Below are positions 61,348 through 64,000 of a DNA stretch of 64,000 bases, piece by piece. Origin of the DNA: Clostridia bacterium (GTDB lineage: Bacteria > Bacillota > Clostridia > Christensenellales > CAG-138); assembly GCA_017545535.1 (NCBI GenBank), contig JAFWMS010000027.1, forward strand, positions 1-64,000. Reading direction: 5' to 3'. Position 1 is the first letter of the stretch. Every line of letters begins with the position of its first letter. The translations under genes and the position numbers were made by a program. The notes below the pieces were generated by a model. It had not been told where the DNA came from and ran no database searches. It saw only the letters and a list, made by a program, of their open reading frames with translations.

Positions 61348-64000
<2,653 letters not shown>

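Overview
The window looks like chromosomal DNA of a GC-rich, endospore-forming member of the Firmicutes (Clostridia type). The reasons are a small acid-soluble spore protein gene (32896-33087), Gram-positive housekeeping neighbourhoods (def-fmt-rsmB-rlmN-prpC-prkC-rsgA-rpe; yicC-gmk-rpoZ; yloU-yloV-recG), MutS2 and a PASTA kinase. Christensenellales or a related gut clade would fit, but the sequence alone does not fix this. I saw no rRNA, tRNA, insertion sequence, prophage or CRISPR array.

Layout. 1-5.5 kb: end of clpP, clpX, a Met-rich secreted protein (minus), RNase PH and a two-subunit transketolase. 5.5-13.5 kb: a GNAT gene (minus), an odd intergenic region, then a cobalamin-riboswitch operon btuF-btuC-btuD-cobT-cobU-cobS-(short cobU-like)-cobC-TIM-barrel gene. 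Together these import corrinoids, rebuild the lower ligand and possibly remodel foreign cobamides. 13.5-21.6 kb: an FAD oxidoreductase with a leaderless promoter, a small P-loop protein, an S41 protease, an alpha/beta hydrolase, S-adenosylhomocysteinase, an EF-G-like GTPase and a small membrane protein. 21.6-26 kb: xth-maf-uvrC-trpS on the minus strand. 26-32.8 kb: a small helix-turn-helix protein, a lipase-like hydrolase overlapping a NagB-fold pseudoenzyme, yebC, yloU, yloV (fakA) and recG.

32.8-36.5 kb: the spore protein gene (minus) and a three-gene sugar ABC importer without its ATPase. 36.5-44 kb: response regulator, histidine kinase, HtrA protease, mutS2 and an S41-like lipoprotein. 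44-52.4 kb: the long minus-strand translation and signalling operon from def to a YihY-family gene. 52.5-57.3 kb: an HTH-membrane-LiaF-like fusion gene convergent with a heterodimeric ABC exporter pair, lying between priA and def. 57.3-64 kb: priA, rpoZ, gmk, yicC, an AIR-synthase-like gene and the end of ligA, all on the minus strand.

The points I consider most worth checking are: (1) the candidate CbiR-type cobamide-remodelling gene ending the B12 operon; (2) a NagB-fold protein that has lost its catalytic and phosphate-binding residues; (3) two promoters placed exactly 6 nt before an ATG, which predict leaderless mRNAs; (4) solute-binding proteins with signal peptides but no lipobox cysteine; (5) the HTH-LiaF fusion plus exporter island within an otherwise conserved gene order.
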